Shown: positions 1 to 5,315 of the stretch, piece by piece
Layout: every line of letters begins with the position of its first letter
Numbering within the stretch: the first letter of the stretch is position 1
Assembly: GCA_043746635.1 (NCBI GenBank)
Contig: JAYTQQ010000299.1
Span: 1 to 8,589 of the forward strand
Reading direction: 5' to 3'
DNA from: JAYTQQ01 sp043746635
GTDB lineage: Bacteria > Bdellovibrionota > Bdellovibrionia > Bdellovibrionales > JAMPXM01
Length of the DNA: 8,589 nucleotides
Translations under genes and position numbers: made by a program
Notes under the pieces: generated by a model
What the model was told of the DNA's origin: nothing
The model's input: the letters and a program-made list of their open reading frames with translations, nothing else
The model's database searches: none

Positions 1-418
1 TGAGTTTTTGAACTCTCTCTCCGGTTTCGAGTTCGATCGGTAAACTAAAAATAGCGGGATTAAAAAATGAAGCCATTACGTTACTCGCAAAAATAAGCGC
101 CATGACCTGATAAAGTTGGTTTTGCTGATCGAGGCCCCCAAGAAGCAGGCTCGCTAAAAAATAAATCAGCGCGCGAATCCAATCCGCTCCAATGACGATC
201 TTAAGTGCTCCAAAAAATTGAATAAGTTTTGCGCTCCACGCGAAAAATATAAGATGGGGAAGTCCGCCGACGACAAGGTACCAAGTCACCATCGCTGCGC
301 CAAAGTTTCTTGAAATCACCCAGATAAGGCCGATACTGAGCATTCGATCTGAAAGTTGCGCGAGCGTCTGCCCGAATAGAAGGATCCAATTTGAAGAATT
401 TAAATAAGTTTTGACCAC
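1..418 (-). CDS. MFS transporter, N-terminal part (runs off left edge)
   Basis: This is the first 139 residues of a major-facilitator-superfamily efflux-type transporter of the inner membrane. The reading frame begins at GTG (416-418) directly after an in-frame TAA, and no other start codon occurs before the first membrane helix. The visible protein has about four hydrophobic segments (residues 11-36, 43-60, 72-94 and 102-126). Segment 1 carries the pattern GQTLAQLSDRM (16-26), and helix 4 ends with FFNPAIFSLPIEL (118-130). Both are typical of the MFS_3/enterobactin-exporter-like group, where G-Q-x-x-S-x-x-G-D and N-P-A-x5-P-E are conserved. The cytoplasmic loop that usually carries the D-R-x-x-R motif A is degenerate here (SAKLIQFFGALK). 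Substrate cannot be told. There is no Shine-Dalgarno; see the promoter entry. Family call fairly secure, substrate unknown. Confidence 0.8.
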   Translation of the reverse strand, partial: MVKTYLNSSNWILLFGQTLAQLSDRMLSIGLIWVISRNFGAAMVTWYLVVGGLPHLIFFAWSAKLIQFFGALKIVIGADWIRALIYFLASLLLGGLDQQNQLYQVMALIFASNVMASFFNPAIFSLPIELETGERVQKL

Positions 419-452
419 TTAAACATTTTATCTGAGTAAGAACGACAGGCAA
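418..452 (-). promoter_or_regulatory. Candidate sigma-70 promoter giving a leaderless MFS transcript
   Basis: Read on the minus strand, TTGCCT (452-447) is separated by 16 bases from TAAAAT (430-425), a good -35/-10 pair. The seventh base after the -10 is position 418, which is the G of the GTG start codon. No ribosome-binding sequence lies upstream of GTG, so the promoter placement and the missing Shine-Dalgarno agree with leaderless initiation. This is prediction only. Confidence 0.45.
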
Positions 453-693
453 CGAGTATGCTTCTTGAATGTTGATTGACGGTCTAAAGTCTAGCGGCCG
501 GAGGTCTGGGTTGGTCGAGAATGGCATGATATTGAGTGAGTCCTATGAGTCCAACGATGATCCAAACATCTTGAATCCTTTCGTTGTGTTTAAGAATGAA
601 GTGAGTTCGATAGTGTTTGCAGCGAGAATTTGCCCCCCGCTATGGACTTATTTTCCCATCAACCAGATCAACTAACTTAGACAGACTGCCGAT
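453..693. other. Intergenic stretch without a supported gene
   Basis: This gap between the divergent MFS and CBS genes holds no convincing coding sequence. A plus-strand frame at 469-675 has no ribosome-binding site and no recognisable composition. A minus-strand frame is open from 639 to 487 (51 codons) but has no start codon and no family I recognise. A short direct repeat TGAGTCC occurs twice about 540-555. If the RpoN promoter at 694-710 is real, its activator should bind somewhere here, but I cannot point to a clear inverted-repeat site. Confidence 0.5.
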
Positions 694-710
694 TTGGCAT
701 ATCGAATGCA
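694..710 (+). promoter_or_regulatory. Candidate sigma-54 (RpoN) promoter of the CBS gene
   Basis: The element TTGGCA-N8-TGCA has GG at 696-697 and GC at 708-709 separated by exactly 10 bases, as required for RpoN. It keeps TGGCA of the -24 box and TGCA of the -12 box. The predicted start is near 721, leaving a 20-base leader that contains AGGAG (728-732) eight bases before the ATG at 741. The same architecture recurs before the next gene, which raises confidence. Confidence 0.6.
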
Positions 711-740
711 GCTCATTCAATTAAACCAGGAGATCTCATT

Positions 741-1262
741 ATGGACAATTCAACAAAAAGATATATGTCTCACAATATCATCCCTGTTCTGTGGACTGAA
801 TCTCTGCAGAATGCTTTTGAAAAAATGAACAAACACCACTTTAGGCATTTGCCGGTTGTTTCAGAAACAAATGAAGTCGTCGGCATTATCTCGGATCGAG
901 ATTTTCAGAGAGCGATGCAGGTCGACGCTTCTGATTACTTTTCGAAACGCGTGGCTAAAGCCGAGTTTGATCCGCAAGCCAAGGTGAGAGACTATATGTG
1001 TTGGCCGATCCAAACACTGCCGGTCAACAGTACTCTCATTGATGCCGCGAAATTAATGCTCGAGAAAAAGATTTCTGCGCTGCTCGTATCAAACGATGCC
1101 GAAATCGTCGGAATTCTCACGACCGACGATATGTTGAAGGCCCTCATTCAAAATCTTCAGCAGAAAAAAGAAGAACATCCGATTAAAGACCGTCTGCTCT
1201 CGGTGTTCTTTAACTCGCCGGTAAATGAGCTCGTTGATATGGCAAATCAAGCAGGCATTTGA
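741..1262 (+). CDS. Stand-alone two-CBS-domain protein
   Basis: A 173-residue soluble protein made almost entirely of a CBS pair (Bateman module), which usually binds adenosine nucleotides (AMP, ATP, SAM) or similar ligands and works as an energy or redox sensor. CBS1 spans about residues 7-62 and ends in GIISDRD (48-54). CBS2 spans about 83-138 and ends in GILTTDD (124-130). Both fit the G-h-x-S/T-x-x-D ribose/phosphate-binding pattern, so ligand binding is likely in both halves. A tail of about 35 residues (139-173) begins with a charged helix and ends in a hydrophobic MANQAGI; I do not recognise its function. Start ATG is well supported by AGGAG at 728-732. It appears monocistronic or first of a pair with the small gene at 1447, each with its own sigma-54-type promoter. 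The cellular target is unknown. Confidence 0.9.
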   Translation: MDNSTKRYMSHNIIPVLWTESLQNAFEKMNKHHFRHLPVVSETNEVVGIISDRDFQRAMQVDASDYFSKRVAKAEFDPQAKVRDYMCWPIQTLPVNSTLIDAAKLMLEKKISALLVSNDAEIVGILTTDDMLKALIQNLQQKKEEHPIKDRLLSVFFNSPVNELVDMANQAGI

Positions 1263-1267
1263 GTCGA

Positions 1268-1306
1268 AGGCTTGACAAGGCCTCAAATTAAAACAATCCC
1301 GCCTTG
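1268..1306 (+). terminator. Weak hairpin(s) after the CBS gene
   Basis: Just after the TGA, AGGCTT (1268-1273) can pair with AGGCCT (1278-1283) around a GACA loop, including one G-U pair. Alternatively CAAGGC (1276-1281) can pair with GCCTTG (1301-1306). The two are mutually exclusive, and neither is followed by a T-tract, so this is at best a weak terminator or an mRNA-end stabilising structure. Confidence 0.25.
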
Positions 1307-1384
1307 AGATTTCGCGAACTCCGTTGACACCTGTTAGAGACCTAAGCTCTCTGGGGGGCTCATAAGCGTCACCTTGTCTTTCAG

Positions 1385-1401
1385 CTGGAATTTTCTTTGC
1401 A
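1385..1401 (+). promoter_or_regulatory. Candidate sigma-54 (RpoN) promoter of the small membrane-protein gene
   Basis: CTGGAA-N8-TTGCA (written over 1385-1401) has GG at 1387-1388 and GC at 1399-1400 with exactly 10 bases between, and a perfect TTGCA -12 box. The predicted start is near 1412, giving a 35-base leader with AAAGGAG (1433-1439) before the ATG at 1447. This is the second such site within 700 bases. Confidence 0.6.
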
Positions 1402-1446
1402 ATCTCTATGAAGTATCAACGCTTTCGAATTTAAAGGAGCCTCGTT

Positions 1447-1632
1447 ATGGAAAAATTATTTTACGAATACCGCCCTCATCTTTGTTTTGCATTCGCAATT
1501 TACGCTTATAAATATGCTCCGCATTCACAGTTTCAAATGTTTTGTGCAGCCTCTCTCTGTGCCTCCGGTCTTTACCTTTTGTTTTTACGAAATAGACAAC
1601 GGGTCTTGCAGTTCCTGAGAATTCGTCGTTAA
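1447..1632 (+). CDS. Small putative membrane protein, 61 residues, function unknown
   Basis: Not recognised as a named family. The gene is supported by a strong Shine-Dalgarno (AAAGGAG, 1433-1439, seven bases from ATG) and by a sigma-54-type promoter at 1385-1401. The product begins MEKLFYEYRPHLC, rich in aromatic residues. It has a weakly hydrophobic stretch at about 12-24 and a clear membrane-type stretch at about 31-47. It ends in a very basic tail (RNRQRVLQFLRIRR), which by the positive-inside rule would lie in the cytoplasm. This suggests one or two membrane helices in the inner membrane. Three cysteines (13, 33, 38) lie in or beside the hydrophobic parts. The 184-base gap to the CBS gene and the separate promoter suggest an independent transcript under the same control. 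Confidence 0.65.
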   Translation: MEKLFYEYRPHLCFAFAIYAYKYAPHSQFQMFCAASLCASGLYLLFLRNRQRVLQFLRIRR

Positions 1633-1690
1633 TAATTGTCCGAAATTCCATAATCGGGTGTCATAGAGATCAGTGACCAACACCGGAGAT

Positions 1691-1723
1691 CGACTGATGA
1701 TGCGACTGATGATGCGAACGATG
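1691..1723. repeat. 12-bp tandem repeat, 2.75 copies
   Basis: CGACTGATGATG occurs twice head to tail (1691-1702, 1703-1714), followed by a degraded partial copy CGAACGATG (1715-1723). It lies in the 232-base spacer between the small membrane-protein gene and the MgtC-family gene and is not inside any supported gene. No function is evident; replication slippage is the simplest origin. Confidence 0.6.
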
Positions 1724-1805
1724 TGACAAATTTTTTTCTGTTTCGTTTTTTTATTATCCGCTTGTTCGTGTTCAAGAGACTTGGCCTCTTCAATAAATTT
1801 TCTGC

Positions 1806-1833
1806 TAGACCAATCGAATATTCTCCATATACT
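1806..1833 (+). promoter_or_regulatory. Candidate sigma-70 promoter of the MgtC-family gene
   Basis: TAGACC (1806-1811) and TATACT (1828-1833), with a 16-base spacer, match the -35 and -10 consensus at four and five of six positions. Transcription would begin near 1840, about 25 bases before the TTG start and upstream of AGGAG at 1854-1858. Prediction only. Confidence 0.4.
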
Positions 1834-1864
1834 GATGACATGATATAACGACTAGGAGAATTTT

Positions 1865-2548
1865 TTGATTACTCACTTAGACATGATTGCCCGTATCGCA
1901 ACGGGCGCAGCACTCGGCGGAGTCATTGGTTTTGAGCGAGACATTCACGGCAGGCAGGCTGGCCTTCGAACGCATCTCCTCGTTTCGATGGCTTCAGCAA
2001 CTTTTATGGTGATCTCGACTCAGTTTGTAGCTTACCAGGGTTACGATCCAGGCACTCATTACGATGCCGACGTATCTAGAATTGCTTCGACCGTTGTGTC
2101 AGGTATCGGATTCTTAGCGGGCGGCGCAATTTTAAAAACCGGTCTCACCATTCAAGGCCTTACGACGGCGGCGGCACTTTGGCTTGTCTCGGCAATCGGG
2201 TTATGCGCCGGCGGAGGTATGTACATCGAGGGTGCTTCGGTCACGGCCATGGGTCTTGTGGCACTCACGATCTTACGTCTCTTCGAAGATAAAAACGATA
2301 AACTGATTCGACGTTACGTAACTCTGGAAATGGAGCACGCGCCCGAACGTATCAGCCATATTATGGCGGCACTCACTGCCTTTGGTGCTAAGGTTGCCGA
2401 CTTTGATTACGAGAAAAAGCTTGAAGGCAAATCCCTCGGGATGACTTTCGAAGTGCGTATTCCTGTAAAGTCAGGAGTCCCTGGTCTCATCGAGCTTCTT
2501 GAAAAACAAGATGGTGTCAGGCACGTGAATATTCGAGTCTCTAACTAA
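1865..2548 (+). CDS. MgtC/SapB-family inner-membrane protein
   Basis: A 227-residue protein of the MgtC/SapB/YhiD family. The start is TTG, chosen because AGGAG (1854-1858) sits six bases before it and the family N-terminus begins here; the next in-frame ATG (residue 7) would cut into the first helix. The N-terminal half is the membrane domain. It has helix 1 (about 8-23), the family signature GFERD-x6-AGLRTH (22-37), then further helices at about 38-55, 72-90 (ending GGAILK), 98-118 (GLTTAAALW) and 122-140. Residues 150-227 form a soluble ACT-like C-terminal domain. Family members have been tied to growth at low magnesium, intramacrophage survival and inhibition of F-type ATP synthase, but many free-living bacteria carry paralogues of unknown role. 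No magnesium-transport ATPase neighbours are present, so a role in magnesium stress here is only inference. Confidence 0.9.
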   Translation: MITHLDMIARIATGAALGGVIGFERDIHGRQAGLRTHLLVSMASATFMVISTQFVAYQGYDPGTHYDADVSRIASTVVSGIGFLAGGAILKTGLTIQGLTTAAALWLVSAIGLCAGGGMYIEGASVTAMGLVALTILRLFEDKNDKLIRRYVTLEMEHAPERISHIMAALTAFGAKVADFDYEKKLEGKSLGMTFEVRIPVKSGVPGLIELLEKQDGVRHVNIRVSN

Positions 2549-2552
2549 ATCT

Positions 2553-2663
2553 TTAAAACTCAACCGGTACTTCAGAAGCGTTAGCGAACGCTTCGATGTC
2601 GATCATTTTTGTCGCTTTGACGCTGGCTTTTTTGAAATCGTCGGGTAAAAGGACGGCAAAAAT
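2553..2663 (-). pseudogene. ku: Relic of a Ku DNA-end-binding protein gene (internal fragment)
   Basis: On the minus strand 36 codons are open between two in-frame stops (TAA 2666-2664 and TAA 2555-2553), with no usable start for the whole stretch. The peptide reads, in part, FAVLLPDDFKKASVKATKM and then IDIEAFANASEVPVEF. This lines up with the segment of bacterial Ku at about residues 70-105 (pattern Y-V-V-L-x-x-E-E/D-F/I-x-A-A-x-x-K-x-T-x-x-I-x-I-x-x-F-V-x-x-x-E-I-P-x-x-F), which in intact proteins continues into D-x-P-Y-Y-L. Intact Ku is about 260-300 residues and works with LigD in non-homologous end joining. Here the N-terminal ~70 and C-terminal ~160 residues are gone and no LigD is nearby. 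I recognise this from memory of the family, not from a search. Confidence 0.7.
2575..2594. repeat. Perfect 8-bp inverted repeat
   Basis: GAAGCGTT (2575-2582), loop AGCG, AACGCTTC (2587-2594). It lies 27 bases after the MgtC-family stop codon, inside the ku relic. A T5 run follows only 11 bases later (2606-2610), so it is not a textbook intrinsic terminator, but it could stop or stabilise the MgtC-family transcript. It could also be a regulator site upstream of the kinase gene. Confidence 0.5.
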
Positions 2664-2686
2664 TTATATCGAATAACTATTATCCA

Positions 2687-2713
2687 TTTGATTTTGCAGG
2701 ACAACCATATAAA
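2687..2713 (+). promoter_or_regulatory. Weak candidate promoter of the kinase gene
   Basis: TATAAA (2708-2713) is a fair -10, with a poor -35 (TTTGAT, 2687-2692) 15 bases upstream. The start of transcription would lie only two or three bases before the ATG at 2723. The region 2661-2722 is very AT-rich, so chance matches are likely. Confidence 0.25.
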
Positions 2714-2722
2714 AATATAGGT

Positions 2723-5302
2723 ATGCAAAAGGATCTCCTTCCGCAAATTTTATTGATCGACGATCGTGAAGAAAGCCTCATCGCGCTTGAGGTTTTGCTT
2801 CGAAGTTCTCAATATCGGCTGGTTAAATTTAAATCGGGGGAGAGTGCTTTAGAATTTTTATCTCAGAATGAAGTCGCTCTCGTTTTATTAGATGTCCAAA
2901 TGCCTGGCATGGACGGTTTCGAAGTCGCACGTAGAATCAAGCTCGTCGTACGAGTAAATCCTCCGCCTATTATTTTTTTGACCGCGATTGATCAGAGTCG
3001 TGAAAATATTCGTAAAGCCTACCAATCGGGCGGCGTCGATTTTATTTATAAGCCCTTCGAGCCAGAAATGCTTCGAGCGAAAGTTTCTATCTTTCTTGAG
3101 CTCTTTGAATCGAGAAAAAAGCAGGCCGATATTGAAGAGCAACGGCGAATTGAAGTCGAGGGCCGCACCAAAGAATTAGTTCAGGCAAATTCATTTCTCG
3201 ATTCTTTACTTGAAAATATTCCGAATATAATTTTTGTAAAAGACGCCATGACTTTAAAGTTCGTCCGCTTTAATCGCGCGGGCGAGGAGCTTATCGGGAG
3301 TCCCCGAGAGGAACTTATCGGCAAAGGCGACTCAGATTTTTTCACGAAAGAACAGGCTCTCGCGTTCGAGGCGAAAGATCGACTCGTTCTAGGTGGAAAC
3401 CAAATTATTGATATTTCCGAAGAGAGTATCTCGACTAAAAGTAAAGGTGTCCGAATCCTTCATACAAAAAAAATTCCAATTTATGATACGGCTGGATTGC
3501 CTAAGTATCTTTTGGGAATCTCCGAGGATATCACCGAAAGAAAACAGCTTGAAGCCGACCAACTCCAATTCATTCAGACGAAGATCGCAAAGCAAGAAGC
3601 AGAAAAATCTGCAGAAAGATTTAATTTTTTGGCTAAAGCGAGTGCTATTTTAGGATCCTCGTTAGACTTTGAATTAACCTTAAGAAATTTGTCGAAGCTC
3701 GCGGTTCCTGCGATTGCAGACTGTTGTTCAGTTCAAATGGTGCAGGGCGACCGTACACTCAAACAGTTGGCCGTCTCTCACCGCGATCCAGAAAAAGAAA
3801 CGTGGGCGTGGGAGCTTTACCAAAAATATCCCATTGATACGCAGTCGCAATCGGCCGTCGCGAAGGTTGCTCGTTCAGGCGAATCAATTCTCGTCGAAAC
3901 TGTCACGCCTGAACTTTTAAAAGCGGGAGCGCGAGACGAAGATCACTTAAAACTCCTTTTAGAAATTGGATTTAAATCTTTTATTTGTACCCCAATTCGC
4001 GCCCGCGGAAAGATATTAGGCGTTTTAATTCTCATGACGGCTCTTGAATCGCAGCAAAGCTTTGGACAAGCGGATCTACATTTAGCCGAAGATCTCGGCG
4101 AGCGAGCGGGGCTTGCCGTCGAAAATTCAGGTTTGTACCGTGAAGCCCAAAGTTTGAACCGAGTGAAGGACGAATTTTTGGCGACTTTGTCGCACGAGCT
4201 TCGTAGCCCGCTAAATGTCATTCAAGGTAACGCTGAAATTCTTCGGACTGAAGTATTTAAGATGGCTCCAGAAGAAGTGATGAACTCAATCGATGCCATA
4301 TACCGAAATGCAAAAGCGCAAACCGGTCTCATCAGAGACTTGCTTGATGTCTCGTCAATCATAAGCGGTAAAGTGTCTTACAAGCCTTCAGAGATCAACG
4401 GTGAAGACATTTTGACCAACATCTTCGAAAGTCAGAAGCCAACTGCAGAAGCAAAGGGCGTCGAAATTGATTTAGATATTAAAAGCTCTCCGAATGCAGT
4501 TTTTGCCGATCCGACACGTATTCACCAAATTATTTGGAATCTTGTTTCGAACGCGATTAAGTTTACTCCAAGGGGTGGGAAAGTTTCTGTCGAGCTCTCA
4601 TGTAACTCTGAAGAATGGTGTATCAAAGTTTCTGACACGGGTAACGGTATCGATCCTGAATTTTTGCCTTACGTCTTTGATCGTTTTCGTCAAGAAGATG
4701 CCAGCAGCACACGAAAATACGGAGGGCTTGGTTTAGGTCTCTCAATCGTGCGCCATCTCGTTGAACTGCATGGCGGAAGAGTGAATGCTGAAAGCTCCGG
4801 TAAGGGTTGCGGCGCGAAATTCACCGTGATTCTACCGCTCGTGGGCAGAAAAGCAGAAGTTTCGAAAAAAGATGTGAAACTTCAGTCGGCTGAAATCGGA
4901 TCGAAACAAAAGCTCAATATTAATCTCAAAGATAAAAAGATTTTATTGATCGACGATTCATCAGATAATCGCATTCTCGTTCAACGTATGCTCGCGCGCG
5001 CTGGAGCCGAAATTGTAGCGGCTGAGTCGGCTGAAGAGGCGCGTTCTAAATTAAATTCATTTAGACCAGACGTGATCGTTTGCGATATTGGAATGCCAGA
5101 CGAGAGTGGAATTGAATTTATAAAAAAATTAAGAGCTTCTCCAGACGAAGACCTTCGTACTGTTCCTGCGGTGGCTCTCACTGCTTACGTTCGTCAAGAA
5201 GAAATAGAGGCCGCTCTCATGGCTGGTTTTCAGTCACACGTCGCGAAACCAGTCTCAGGTCCATCTTTACTCAAGGGAATTGACCGCGTTTTAAAAAATT
5301 AG
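2723..5302 (+). CDS. Soluble hybrid sensor histidine kinase, REC-PAS-GAF-HisKA-HATPase-REC
   Basis: An 859-residue cytoplasmic hybrid kinase without membrane segments. An N-terminal receiver (about 7-125) has D13/D14, phospho-acceptor D57, T87 and K110. A coiled linker (about 128-160) leads to a PAS domain (about 157-275, ending in the usual DITERKQLE). A second coil leads to a GAF domain (about 300-475, with FICTPIRARGKILGVLIL). HisKA has phospho-acceptor H491 in SHELRSPLN. The HATPase_c domain has an N box at NLVSNAIKF (606-614), a G1 box DTGNGI (638-643), FDRFRQ and a G2 box GGLGLGLSI (667-675). A C-terminal receiver (about 738-857) has D744/D745, D788, T820 and K842. All catalytic residues are present. 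Receiver-first order suggests another kinase phosphorylates and gates it. ATG is directly before the receiver, but its Shine-Dalgarno is poor. The carboxypeptidase gene follows after 13 bases. The GAF/PAS ligand is unknown. Confidence 0.93.
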   Translation: MQKDLLPQILLIDDREESLIALEVLLRSSQYRLVKFKSGESALEFLSQNEVALVLLDVQMPGMDGFEVARRIKLVVRVNPPPIIFLTAIDQSRENIRKAYQSGGVDFIYKPFEPEMLRAKVSIFLELFESRKKQADIEEQRRIEVEGRTKELVQANSFLDSLLENIPNIIFVKDAMTLKFVRFNRAGEELIGSPREELIGKGDSDFFTKEQALAFEAKDRLVLGGNQIIDISEESISTKSKGVRILHTKKIPIYDTAGLPKYLLGISEDITERKQLEADQLQFIQTKIAKQEAEKSAERFNFLAKASAILGSSLDFELTLRNLSKLAVPAIADCCSVQMVQGDRTLKQLAVSHRDPEKETWAWELYQKYPIDTQSQSAVAKVARSGESILVETVTPELLKAGARDEDHLKLLLEIGFKSFICTPIRARGKILGVLILMTALESQQSFGQADLHLAEDLGERAGLAVENSGLYREAQSLNRVKDEFLATLSHELRSPLNVIQGNAEILRTEVFKMAPEEVMNSIDAIYRNAKAQTGLIRDLLDVSSIISGKVSYKPSEINGEDILTNIFESQKPTAEAKGVEIDLDIKSSPNAVFADPTRIHQIIWNLVSNAIKFTPRGGKVSVELSCNSEEWCIKVSDTGNGIDPEFLPYVFDRFRQEDASSTRKYGGLGLGLSIVRHLVELHGGRVNAESSGKGCGAKFTVILPLVGRKAEVSKKDVKLQSAEIGSKQKLNINLKDKKILLIDDSSDNRILVQRMLARAGAEIVAAESAEEARSKLNSFRPDVIVCDIGMPDESGIEFIKKLRASPDEDLRTVPAVALTAYVRQEEIEAALMAGFQSHVAKPVSGPSLLKGIDRVLKN

Positions 5303-5315
5303 TTAAAATTGACAG

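Noticed and set aside
201..527. 108-residue minus-strand frame overlapping the MFS gene
   Set aside because: It is out of frame with the clear MFS reading frame on the same strand, has an un-protein-like composition and no ribosome-binding site.
487..639. 51-codon open minus-strand stretch (KHYRTHFILKHNERIQD...) that looks somewhat protein-like
   Set aside because: No start codon and no family recognised. It could be a relic, but I cannot support it; a blastx of this stretch would decide.
469..675. 68-residue plus-strand frame in the left intergenic gap
   Set aside because: No Shine-Dalgarno, no family resemblance, and it ends just before the sigma-54-type promoter; treated as non-coding.
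1324..1329. Perfect TTGACA -35 box upstream of the small membrane-protein gene
   Set aside because: No -10-like sequence occurs 15-19 bases downstream (the region reads AGCTCTCTGG).
632..1358. GCCCCCC (632-638) and GGGGGGC (1352-1358) upstream of the two sigma-54-type promoters as a shared activator site
   Set aside because: Opposite orientation, different distances from the predicted starts and no shared flanks; probably chance.
1629..1841. 70-residue minus-strand frame between the small gene and the MgtC-family gene
   Set aside because: No ribosome-binding site, covers the tandem repeat and the MgtC promoter, and has no recognisable domain.
1655..1849. Plus-strand frame without ATG reading ...FKRLGLFNKFSARPIEYSP...
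   Set aside because: No acceptable start and no Shine-Dalgarno. The composition is partly protein-like but is not enough to claim a gene.
2691..2698. TTTTGCA resembling a sigma-54 -12 box before the kinase gene
   Set aside because: The required GG ten bases upstream is absent (CC at 2684-2685).
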